Shown here in pieces: positions 6,258-14,675 of a DNA stretch of 14,675 bases. Made by a program: the position numbers and the translations under genes. Each line of letters starts with the position of its first letter. Positions within the stretch are counted from its first letter, which is position 1. The stretch covers positions 201,599 through 216,273 of the forward strand of contig JBBHKE010001915.1 of assembly GCA_037447655.1 (NCBI GenBank). The letters are read 5' to 3'. The DNA comes from Zygnema cylindricum. Taxonomy: Eukaryota > Streptophyta > Zygnematophyceae > Zygnematales > Zygnemataceae. The notes beneath the pieces were generated by a model. It had not been told where the DNA came from. It was given only the letters and a program-made list of their open reading frames with translations, and ran no database searches.

Positions 6258-9200
6258 TTGCTCGCAAACTCATCTTGGCACGTGTAACTATCCAGGATGT
6301 TACTCGTGCTAATTTTCTGCAGTTCTCCAAGCTGTCTCGTGTCGCTTCTTCTCCTCAAACCTGGCAGTTTTCTCGTGATTTTTCTAGCAGTGCTGCCCTT
6401 GTGGAAGGTAAGTTGCTTTCTATTGGCAGCGAGAACATGGCTATCACCTGTGAACAAGAATGCAGGTTTCTCATGTAAGTTTTTTTTAAATTCACGCCTG
6501 GAATAAAATGTCTTAGTTGCACCAAAGACCCTTCGACCGTGGCAACAATTAACATTTGATTGTGGAAGAACCACAATTGATGCAGCTCTTAATAGGCAAT
6601 TATGTTTTTTAGTACGTCAAAATGATGTAAAATTTTAGAAATTATGCCTCGTTGAGATTTAAAAAATTTCGTTTTGGACAACAAGCTAGCAATTGACATG
6701 TGTCATTTGCCCGTTTCTTCAAGCCAACAGGAGTACAAAATTTTCCTCTCCAACGCTACAATTACCTTGTTAGCAAGGGAATACTGCGTGATGATCCAGC
6801 ACAGCGGGAAGTGATGGCAGCCATGGATAAGTTGACCATCGAATTGGAAGAGCACCATAACCGAATGAAGGCATATCAAGTGAGTCTAAGTAGTGATCCA
6901 TCCAACGTGATTGTTGAATGTGCAACTGTACACGTAAGGGTGGTTGCTGAAATCAGTTGATCAGCGCATTGTTTGAATGTTTACCATCGCTTGCGTGAGA
7001 TTGGCTCTGAAATGACTTATGTGATCTTTTTTAAAACAACTTGATTTTTTTTTGCATTCGTGCCCTTAGAAGCTATTAAAAATCGCGTTACAGTCTTCTA
7101 AGGTGCCTACATGAGAGAAGTTGGTCCGCATCAACATCAGAATTGCAATTTTATACTACTACTCAGTTTGATCAGGGTATCAATGATGGTTACTAGGCGG
7201 ATGGTCATCCGCATATTTCGTGATTTGATTCTGTGCCGGCTGTTGTTGAATTCTGTGTACACACATTCTTTATCCCCATTTATATTTACTTATCTTGTGG
7301 GGTGACTAACCATAAGATCTGGGAAGCACGGACACCAATTACAATTAAGCGTGGACCTCTATTGATGTGCCTCTTGAGAGTCCGTGCAAACAATGTTTAT
7401 GCTATACTAATAAACACGTTAAGATTTTTTCATATTTTTTCCGCCATTCAACTACCCTGGATGCATGTGCACTTTTGAAGTTTTTACAAAAATACTTGAC
7501 GATTGCGATATATTCTATTTAACGCGAGGTTTACTGATATGGCTGGAAACTTAAAAATTAGCTTTTGTTCAGCTGGCAAGATTGGATGCATTTTGGGTTT
7601 GCTGCAAGTTTTTCCAATCTAGCGATTGAGGTTATTCTAAGTCACTATGACAACTCCGGCTTGAGCTTGTTATGCATCAATCACCACAGAGCATCACGAC
7701 TATGCTTCTGAAGTTGGCTGACGATTAGTTGAAATGCACGTTGTTTCAAAATAATGTTGTCAGTGCATGTTTTTCAGAAGACTGACCTGAGAGGTTGACA
7801 TTTCTCTTTACCTCGATAAGTTTCGATGTATTGATGTAATTTAATGTAGCGATGTTTGTTAGATTGAGAAGAAGTTTTATTGTCTGAGTACGCAAGCAAT
7901 TCTGAACGTCCTAAAATGTTGCCTGGATGGATTGGACTTGTATTATGTGATGCCACATTATCATACAGCATGATTCATGCCTATTGAGGGTTTTGACAAT
8001 AGACCACAAGTGTGACAATTCTGCTCCGATTGACATACACGCTTTTGCTTATTCGATTATTTAGATAAATTGACATGTCACGATCAATTGTAACCGTTAT
8101 TGTTCGGTCTAAAAAAACACGACGAACAACTTCGTAAATGGGTTTTGTTTTTGCCCATTCAGATATTTACAATTCGAGACTTTCACATTTCAGTAGCGAG
8201 CACTTAAATTTAATTGGTTTCAGGAAAGTGAACTGGTACGGTTTCTTGTGCAATAGTGGCTGCTCAACTGAACCTTGGTAATATGGGCCAGAAGCTTTTG
8301 GCAACTGTGCGCTTGATCAATGTGGTGTGGAAGTTTCCATCCTGCTGTCTTTTGACTTGACTAATCGGCTATTTTCCTTGAGCTTTGCCAGGTGGAGCTC
8401 CTTGGATGGCTTAAGGACCGACAACGCTTGCGAGCACAAATGCTAGCAGAGGAGGCGGAGAAAGAACGACTTGCAAGATTGCACCAGGAAACACCAGCTC
8501 GGCGACACATGTTCACCAGCTGGTTGTTTCGGTGAGATAGTCAAGAAATTAAGCATTCGTTGTTATGCTGATCGCATTTTAGTTGTCTTCATGTTCATCT
8601 TATGCACTGCGGAATTTGTATTTCTAATGGTGACTTGTGCTTGATTCGGGTGTCCACCTTTTGGTCTGTTTGATAAATGTTGTACCATCTTCAGGGAACG
8701 CAAAGCAGAGCGTGGTCCAGGCCGAATGGTGCTTCGCCTTAAACGAGAGAGAGCCCTGGATGCAGCCCTTCCACCACGTCCTCTAGCACCGCATCCTCCC
8801 AGGGGCCTCTACCTGTTTGGGACTGTAGGTTGCGGTGAGAGTACACTCACGCATCAAAGGCACAGCATTTGAAGGTCACTGAATTGAAACTGTTCCTTGA
8901 TTTGGTCATCAGAAAGGATTTATCATTTTCCTTGTCGAATCGACTACTGCATGTAGCATCAAACTTGTGGGAAGCTTCCATGAGTGCGGGAAACATCCAA
9001 TTTTGAGAGCTGCCTTTTGTGGTATGGCAGGAAAGACTCTTCTTATGGATGTACTCTTTGAGGCCTCTCAATGGGTGGTGGGAAGGCGTCGGAGACTGCA
9101 TTTTCATGCAGTAAGTTTTTTTTCTTGTTTCTTTTCTTGTTCTTGTTCCTGTTCTTGTTCTTGCACTTGCTCTTGCTCTTGCTCTTGTACGTTCTTGTTG

Positions 9201-12200
9201 TGACAGGCATAGCTTTCCAGACTGTGGAGGTCTTGAAGGCTGTTCCACGGTTGATGAAATGGTGTATGATTGCAGGCCATGCTCGAGCTCCATCAGCGCA
9301 TGCACCGCCATTGGAGGCAACAGCAACAGAGGATAGAGGAACGCAAGCTTCAGGGAGAGGATGAAAGTGAGGAAGAGGATGAGGAAGAGGTGGAACGAGC
9401 AAATGCACTGGAGGCGGTTGTGAAGGATTTCATGGGTCCAGAGGATGAGGCCTATGGAGCCAGCCTTTTGTGCTTCGATGAGATTCAGGCAAGGTTAAAA
9501 GGATATTGACTTGAAAAATGCTGGTGTAACTTCTTGTTGTTAATGAAGTAAAGAATTTCCCTTGAGGAGGTTTGTTGTCTATCAGTGTGTCGTGTAGAAG
9601 TGCCAACGACATTTTCTGGATAAAATTGAGTCACTAAAGGTGCTAGTTCGGAACAGCAAAAGTTGATGCAGGTGGTCAAATTGTTAGATACACGGTGAAG
9701 TTCACCCATGTCTCTAGCATAACACTATTCTTCTTATTCAGATATGATTTGCATGATTATCAGTTCACAATCGTATATGCATTCAATTGGCAAGAGTGAT
9801 ACTGGATTTTGAAGTGATAAGCAATTGTAGTGGAGATAAGTTCTTTTGTTTTACTGCGTCAGCTGGGATGTTGCCATACACGGCGTTGCAGGTGGTAGAT
9901 GTGTTTACTGCAGTGGCTCTCTCACGACTCCTTGGTCGTCTCATGGAGAAAGGGGTTGTGCTGGTAGCAACATCAAATCGGGCTCCTCGTGACCTCAACA
10001 AGGTGTGTCACATCTTCATGGCGGTTCCCACGTGAACGGCAGCAGGCCTGTAACAGCTTCATTTTTTTGCGATGCATACAGAGTACAAATCCAGCTGGAG
10101 AACTTCTGCATATCCCAGTGTATCCAGGCGGGGCTATTAGTTTTAGTTCATTTAGCCTCTGGTTCTCATCATTTACAGTTGATTGTTATCGGCTGGCTTA
10201 TCCGTTTATGGTATCATTGAACAAAAAACAGAAAGCTGTCTGACTTTCTTTCTTTCACTGAGCTTGCAGGATGGACTTCAGCGAGTCTTATTTGAACACT
10301 TTGTACAGCAGCTGGAAAAGCAGTGCCAACCTATCCTCATCGATACAAGCATTGACTACCGACGTATTAATAATGCAAGGGAACATGTTAGTTGCTCAGT
10401 TTTATTGCTAACCCTTTCTTTTTTCTGCACGTGCCCTGCTTCTGCAAAGCTCTGTAGCATTACTGCAAAATGTTTTCTTACCTCTCTGTGTCGAGGGGAT
10501 CTTGTGTCTTGGTAGGATGGGCAAACCACGTATCTTTGGCCTTTGAATGATCAGTCTCAACATGAGATGGAGCAGAAATGGGAAGGAGCAGTGCAGAGTG
10601 AAAAAAAGAAGCTGCAAATCCTGGGAGAAGAGCAGAGCTCCATTCCAGTCATGTTCGGCAGGCAGGTAGCTTCCTGCACTCGGGCTGTTTGTGATTTTTT
10701 TTTTGGTTTTTTAGGGTTTCTTAAAAAAATTTACAACCGAATAGAGAGCGGGGGCCAGGAGGTGGGGCCAATTGAGGCCGGATAGCTGGAGCCCTGGACT
10801 CGACATGTGAGATGCTTGTTTTCGTTGAATGATGGAGCTTGTCCTCTCCTTCATGTTGACTTTGGAGTGGCTTGTGGACTGCAGATTTTTGAAAGTCCCT
10901 CGTAGCTGTGGGGGAGTTGCACGCTTCACTTTTGATGACCTCTGTAATCGACCGGTGAGGCCAGTAGATTGAGAGGAGAGGAAGAGGGACAGCCTTTGCA
11001 GGGTAAGAAAGTCAGCCCATTTGGGACAATGAAATACAAGAGGCAGGAATTTGTGCTGATAAAGATTGAAGAGCAGTTTATTGAGGTTTCTAAGTGACCT
11101 TTTTAATAATAACCGAGTGCTTATTAATGTTTTCGGTGTTCATGGGCAGGTGAGTGCAGCGGATTACATTCCCCTGGCGCAACGATTTCATACAGTATTT
11201 ATTACCGATATTCCTTCGATGAGTATGCAGATACGTGACCAGGTACTTTTCCTTTGCACTATTGAAGGATTTTCTAATTTGCCCAGGTGACTGTCACGAT
11301 GATTTAAGAAGATTCCATGATCTTTGGAAAATATTTTAAACCTGAACGTTTTTGTTTTTGTATTAGGCCCGGCGGTTTATTACCCTCGTTGATGAACTCT
11401 ACAACCACCGATGTGGCCTGGTTTGCACAGCGGCTGTATCTCCAGATGAACTATTTCGAGGCAGTGACCAGGAGCCATTGGTGGACTTTGAGAGGTGACA
11501 ACCATGATTTGCTGGCTACTATCAAGACAGCTTAATGCCAATTTCACGTGGAATGTGTTCTTGCTTAGCATGGAAACTGTTTAGAACAGTTTCTGAGTGC
11601 GACATTGATGAGTATGCCTGAACAAAGGAAAATATGTGTTCTATTGTTTGAGGGGACTTGTTGGGAGCAGCTTGCAGTTTGAAACAGCAATTGAAGGCAC
11701 TCGACTTCGAAGGAATGTTGGAGAATCGGGTGGTGTGGCACCTCTTGGAGCTTCGGTACAGGAGCGTGGAGCCATTGAGCAGCAGCTATCAGGTCGTGAG
11801 GAGGAGTTTGCTTTCAGACGGGCGGTAAGGAGTGTCTCGGCACCAATAGACAACTGTTCCGTGCTTATTCCTATATTCCGGGGTTCAGGATTTCACGTCG
11901 TTGAGATGGCCACTTAGTCTGTAAAAGGTTAATTTCTCTGCCAGTTGTCATGCACTGGATTATTCTGTTCCAGCCTCTATTCAGAATCACTATTTGTTCT
12001 TCTCCGGTGTTTTAACATTTGCTCAGTCTTCGTATCATCCCACTGGCCCTTGCTCTATATCATCCAAGTAAGCCCAAGAAAGGTTCCCACTTGGACTGAG
12101 TTAGTCCTGAGAACCAAAGCATGTTGCGATGTTCCTTCGTTTTTTTTGTTTCTTTGTGTTCATAAGCCGGAAGAGCTGCTGCTTGCTGCTGCAGATCTCT

Positions 12201-12254
12201 CGACTGCTCGAAATGCAAACCGCCAGCTATTTGCAAGTGCGAACACAAAACTGA
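6233..12254 (+). CDS. AFG1: AFG1/LACE1-family mitochondrial AAA+ ATPase
   Basis: Exons: 6233-6407, 6731-6879, 8392-8531, 8695-8834, 9031-9110, 9276-9488, 9892-10002, 10270-10386, 10516-10661, 10885-10954, 11150-11242, 11367-11494, 11671-11824, 12195-12254. Together they give 1776 nt and 591 residues, with all phases matching. The start has a strong context (CCCATGG) and is the first ATG in its frame. Residues 1-50 form a basic, Ser-rich mitochondrial presequence with a likely RDF/SS cleavage site. Walker A GTVGCGKT is at 197-204, Walker B LLCFDE at 292-297 and sensor segment TSNR at 326-329. DYRR (365-368), RFTFDDLC, the ITDIPSMSM segment, ARRFITLVDELYNH and the terminal SRLLEMQT are family hallmarks. 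Known family members act at the mitochondrial inner membrane in degrading or handling oxidative-phosphorylation subunits. An acidic, coiled insert (about 243-268) lies between the Walker motifs. Introns 6 and 9 need GC donors. Symbol by family, not by orthology. Confidence 0.92.
6408..6730 (+). other. Intron 1 of the ATPase gene
   Basis: The donor GTAAGT follows GTGGAAG and the acceptor is CCAACAG. The phase-1 split codon G|GA gives Gly59. Reading through the donor, the frame stays open to a stop near 6478, so retention would truncate the protein just after the presequence. No other gene is seen in it. Confidence 0.85.
6880..8391 (+). other. Long intron 2 (1.5 kb), nothing else recognised
   Basis: It runs from CAA|GTGAGT to TTTGCCAG|GTGGAG in phase 0. 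At 1512 bp it is about four times longer than any other intron of this gene, which range from 124 to 403 bp. It has no coding frame with recognisable motifs and no clear terminal repeats. An old, unrecognisable insertion or an intronic regulatory region would explain the length, but I cannot show either. Confidence 0.8.
9121..9199 (+). repeat. TTCTTG/CTCTTG microsatellite in intron 5
   Basis: Irregular hexamer repeats of TTCTTG, TTCCTG and CTCTTG fill most of the middle of intron 5 (9111-9275), starting about 10 nt after the donor. The tract is a nearly pure pyrimidine-plus-G strand. It produces spurious Arg/Lys-rich frames on the minus strand and Cys/Ser- or Leu/Phe-rich frames on the plus strand. 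Length variation between individuals would be expected. Confidence 0.85.
9489..9891 (+). other. Intron 6, GC-AG type
   Basis: Walker B FDEIQ ends at CAG 9486-9488, followed by GCAAGG. The next exon starts VVDVF after TTGCAG. Only a cut at CAG|GC keeps the frame. The nearby GT (GCAAG|GTTAAA) would add 5 nt and give an early stop in exon 7. The match to the usual GC-donor pattern AG|GCAAG is good. Confidence 0.8.
10662..10884 (+). other. Intron 9, GC-AG type with a GT donor 4 nt away
   Basis: Exon 9 ends ATG TTC GGC AG and is followed by GCAGGTAGC. Cutting at the GC gives VMFGRFLKVPRSC, which fits the family in length and sequence. Cutting 4 nt later at GT (10666) gives FGRQIFESPS and then a stop. 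The two donors overlap, so both products are possible; only the GC product keeps the protein intact. Confidence 0.7.
11889..11924 (+). pseudogene. Possible decayed duplicate of the last exon
   Basis: Within intron 13, after an acceptor-like GGGTTCAG, the string ATTTCACGTCGTTGAGATGG resembles the true last exon (ATCTCTCGACTGCTCGAAATG, coding ISRLLEM) with two bases missing. If the acceptor at 11888 were used, the protein would end DFTSLRWPLSL instead of ISRLLEMQT. The similarity is short and could be chance. Confidence 0.3.
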
Positions 12255-13050
12255 TGTGGACCGTAAGCAGTTTGCCAGCTCAAAATCTTGTGCACATCAC
12301 ACTATATACAGGCAGGAGCAGAGCAGTTTTCCGAAGTTATGTCGTGGAACTTTATCGTGGTTTTAATAGCTATTTGGTGCTCTTATGGCAAGGCTGTTGA
12401 CACCGAAGAGCTCTTTGCGCCATTTGTCACGATACTGGCCATCGTCATAGGCTTTGCGAGGCAAAAGTGATTGAATCTTCCAAGTGCTATGACAGGTTAT
12501 CAGAGTTACTTGTCATGAGTGACTGGTCAATCTTGACTTTGACTCTCTGCTTTGAAGTCCTTAAGCAAGCCACTGTTTCCTCCATTATTATTCAATTGCA
12601 AGTACTTAATTTGCGCTCCTGTTTTCTTGGTGTCGACATTTTTTTATTCCTGTGGGATGTTCTTGTTGTCACAATTCAGTCTTTATTCTTTTAAGGATAA
12701 TTCAAGTTCCCTGTAGTTTATGATGATTCTCAGATATGTTGATGCATACTTGGGATGAAAGGAGATTGTAGCTTTCTTCAACATGTTGCATATTGGAAGG
12801 AGATGTCTATATGTTGACTTTTTGCCATCGATGAGCTGACTTGTTTCATTTACTTCCCTTTCTGATTTTTGAATGCATACGACTTGAGCTTGTGCATACG
12901 CTATCATAACGTGATATGTGCTCCCAACAATCACATGTTTCTGAGCAAATTCTTACATATTGGATAATTTTGAATTCATGGATTTTGCTGGTCTTATGTG
13001 AGCTAATCTTGTGACTCAAAGATCGTTTGCACTCCATGTGGCTGCTCCAC

Positions 13051-13082
13051 TCCTCTTCCTCCTCCCTCTCCCCCTCCTTCCT
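13051..13082 (+). repeat. Pure pyrimidine tract
   Basis: This is an uninterrupted run of C and T of about 32 nt made of TCC/CCT units, some 30 nt before the first AATAAA of the + strand. It could fall in the 3' UTR of the ATPase gene. It is low complexity with no other structure seen. Confidence 0.7.
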
Positions 13083-13108
13083 TGTTCTCATTCCTTCGCC
13101 AATTAAAG

Positions 13109-13191
13109 AATAAATTCTGACAAGTAAAATTATTCTGGTAAAGAATCTGACGAGTGTGCATGGAAAAACTGAGTTTGAAGACCTAAATAAA
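13109..13191 (+). terminator. Two candidate polyadenylation signals
   Basis: AATAAA occurs at 13109-13114 and at 13186-13191 on the + strand. They are the first exact hexamers I find after the stop at 12254. Plant signals are often degenerate, so an earlier site is possible. Confidence 0.4.
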
Positions 13192-14383
13192 CATTGATAA
13201 AACAACAACAAAATATAAAACCCTATCCAGAAACGAAAACTCCACAGAAAAGGGTAATAAGGTAAGAAAGTTCTGTTTGTCTTGGCTGTCGGTGGCTAGA
13301 ATTGAGAGCACACTAGTGAGATATGTACCGTCGGCAAAGCTACTGCAACTTTTTTCCAAGTTGGGGAAATTTGCGAAATTACCATTTAATGATTTTTGGG
13401 CCACTTACATTTTTTCCCTATCCACACTAGGGTTCCCTACCATCAGAAGTTCAGGGTAATCTTCACATGCTGGGTTCCAATCAAAAGTAGACTATCAAAC
13501 CGTTAAATCACCTATAAGCAACATTTTCCCCTAAAAATTTGCAAATGACGCTGCAATGAATTGAACAATCCAATTGACAAATTTGAAAGCCGTAACTGAG
13601 CACCTATTTGTCTGTGCCGTCTATCTCATTGAAGCTAACTCATTTGCAATGAAGAAAATAGACCTGCTATTGCCCTGCTTGCTGTATAGTTGGCATATCC
13701 ACTGGGACTCTGCAATGTTTACTTGACAAAAGGCAGTAACATGACGTAAATTTGCTTTAGTTCAGAAAAGGTTGAGGTTCTAAAGCTGTTCCGATAACGA
13801 TCCAGCCTACCTCCTTTTCTCATCCAGATATACCCTCAAACAAAAACTAGCATGTCACATAAGCCTCATAAAATTTCATAACATCCAGCTGGGACAAGAA
13901 TATGACAACTGTGGGAGTGGCAAACTAATAACCTAGGTTAGGGTGATCCCTGACCTTAAATCTGAGGAACTCTCTTCCAAAACTTTCAATCTCCAGTCCA
14001 AAAATTATGCCAATTTTTACTTTATTGAAGAGAGAAAAGTGGCTGTACATGAAAGTAGCTGTGCACATAATTATATTCGACTTGTCAAGCTGATTAAAAT
14101 TAAAAAGCTGATTCTAAGGAAGCCCTAAATTCTTTATTGCTGAAACAAGAGGAGGCAAGCAAGCTCCTTTGGGCCTAGCATAGCCCATTTATTTTCAGCA
14201 AAAAACTTGACCTATAATAGCTAAACCTATCTAATACAAAAATGAATATATGGATGGAGGGACTGAAGAAAAGGCAGTATAGCTTACGGCCTGTTCTTCA
14301 CCACCACCTTCCATTGCTTTTAGATCCTATTCTAAGGGAAAGACATAAATATTGCATGCAGTACTGTAGTGCTTAATAGTAAA

Positions 14384-14507
14384 CTAAGAAACTCGTTGTT
14401 GCTGCATCATCGGGATAAAATTATTTCCTAAGTCGATAAGATCATCCAAATCCTTTGTTTTCTCCGGGTTGCTGGGAAGCCGGAACGAATCTAATTGAGT
14501 ATTGTTT
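14384..14507 (-). CDS. Likely last exon of a convergent unknown gene (partial)
   Basis: On the minus strand, an acceptor (GGCACAG, with a CTAAC branch-like site about 25 nt upstream) is followed by one base completing a split codon and then 40 codons to a TAG at 14386-14384. The peptide is polar and ends in a C-terminal-looking block: KDLDDLIDLGNNFIPMMQQQ then RVS. The DNA before the acceptor (14508-14675) is T-rich on the minus strand and looks like intron, so the rest of the gene lies beyond the window. I do not recognise the family. The evidence is an open frame with a plausible acceptor and protein-like composition only. Confidence 0.45.
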
Positions 14508-14675
14508 CTGTGCCATACTCACACATGAATTGCGTTAGAAATTGTCAAGTAGGTGTGACTGAATTATGTACAGTTGAGCTAAAAGTGGGGTGAACTAACA
14601 AATCATAAAACAAAAAGAGTCGTGTACACATCTACAGAATCAAAAGGTACAAACAAAGCCCAAAGTTGACTTTCT

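Larger units (their letters stand above)
12255..14383. other. 3' UTR and intergenic DNA
   Basis: This stretch follows the ATPase stop codon and holds no gene I can support. The + strand has AATAAA at 13109-13114 and 13186-13191, the first exact signals I see downstream of the stop, which would mean a 3' UTR of up to about 0.9 kb unless a variant signal is used earlier. On the minus strand, AATAAA (TTTATT on +) near 14021, 14132 and 14188 could serve the convergent gene at the right edge. A short hydrophobic frame at 12288-12470 is probably chance. Confidence 0.6.

Noticed and set aside
6113-6574. 153-codon minus-strand frame with GMYARRYGRR repeats
   Set aside because: It is the complement of the leader repeats and of exon 1 of the ATPase, and is not independent coding sequence.
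8847-9326. 159-codon minus-strand frame with an Arg/Thr-rich tract
   Set aside because: It is the shadow of exons 5-6 and the TTCTTG microsatellite in intron 5.
12288-12470. Hydrophobic 60-codon frame just after the ATPase stop
   Set aside because: It starts at GTG in the 3' UTR, has no upstream promoter or motif, and the ATPase C-terminus is complete at 12254.

Overview
This looks like nuclear DNA of a plant, most likely a land plant. The exact lineage cannot be read from the sequence. The evidence is one gene split into 14 exons by GT-AG and GC-AG introns, a conserved protein that reads like plant AFG1-type ATPases, and a dense nest of non-autonomous DNA transposons just upstream. There are no bacterial operon features and no rRNA, tRNA or CRISPR signals.

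Layout. Positions 1-2160 hold no gene I can support, only small repeats. Positions 2170-6117 are AT-rich and built from nested terminal-inverted-repeat elements. At 2629-3975 lies a pogo/Tc1-mariner-like MITE (TA target duplication) carrying a 735-bp Tourist/Harbinger-like insertion (3135-3869, TTA duplication). At 4260-6117 lies a foldback element with arms of about 450 bp and an 8-bp direct duplication (TTCGAGCG). Both of its arms carry a MITE of the same pogo-like family at the matching TA (4668-4875 and 5091-5720). The foldback element ends 115 bp before a start codon, inside or beside a 30-bp tandem repeat (four exact units, 6115-6234).

Positions 6233-12254 (+) encode a complete AFG1/LACE1-family mitochondrial AAA+ ATPase. 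I rebuilt it as 14 exons, 1776 nt, 591 residues, with every junction in frame. It has a mitochondrial presequence, Walker A (GTVGCGKT), Walker B (LLCFDE), a TSNR sensor segment and the family C-terminal block. Two introns need GC donors. The 5' leader carries an overlapping upstream ORF made of the 30-bp repeats; its stop overlaps an in-frame ATG of the main protein (ATGA).

Positions 12255-14383 are 3' UTR and intergenic DNA with two AATAAA signals. At 14384-14507 (-) there is a likely last coding exon of a convergent, unidentified gene that runs off the right edge.

The most interesting part is the junction of the two halves. A palindromic transposon now supplies the DNA next to the gene's leader, and an upstream-ATG/reinitiation arrangement sits at the same spot. 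Both could change how this mitochondrial protein-quality-control ATPase is expressed. I found no clearly new multi-gene system.
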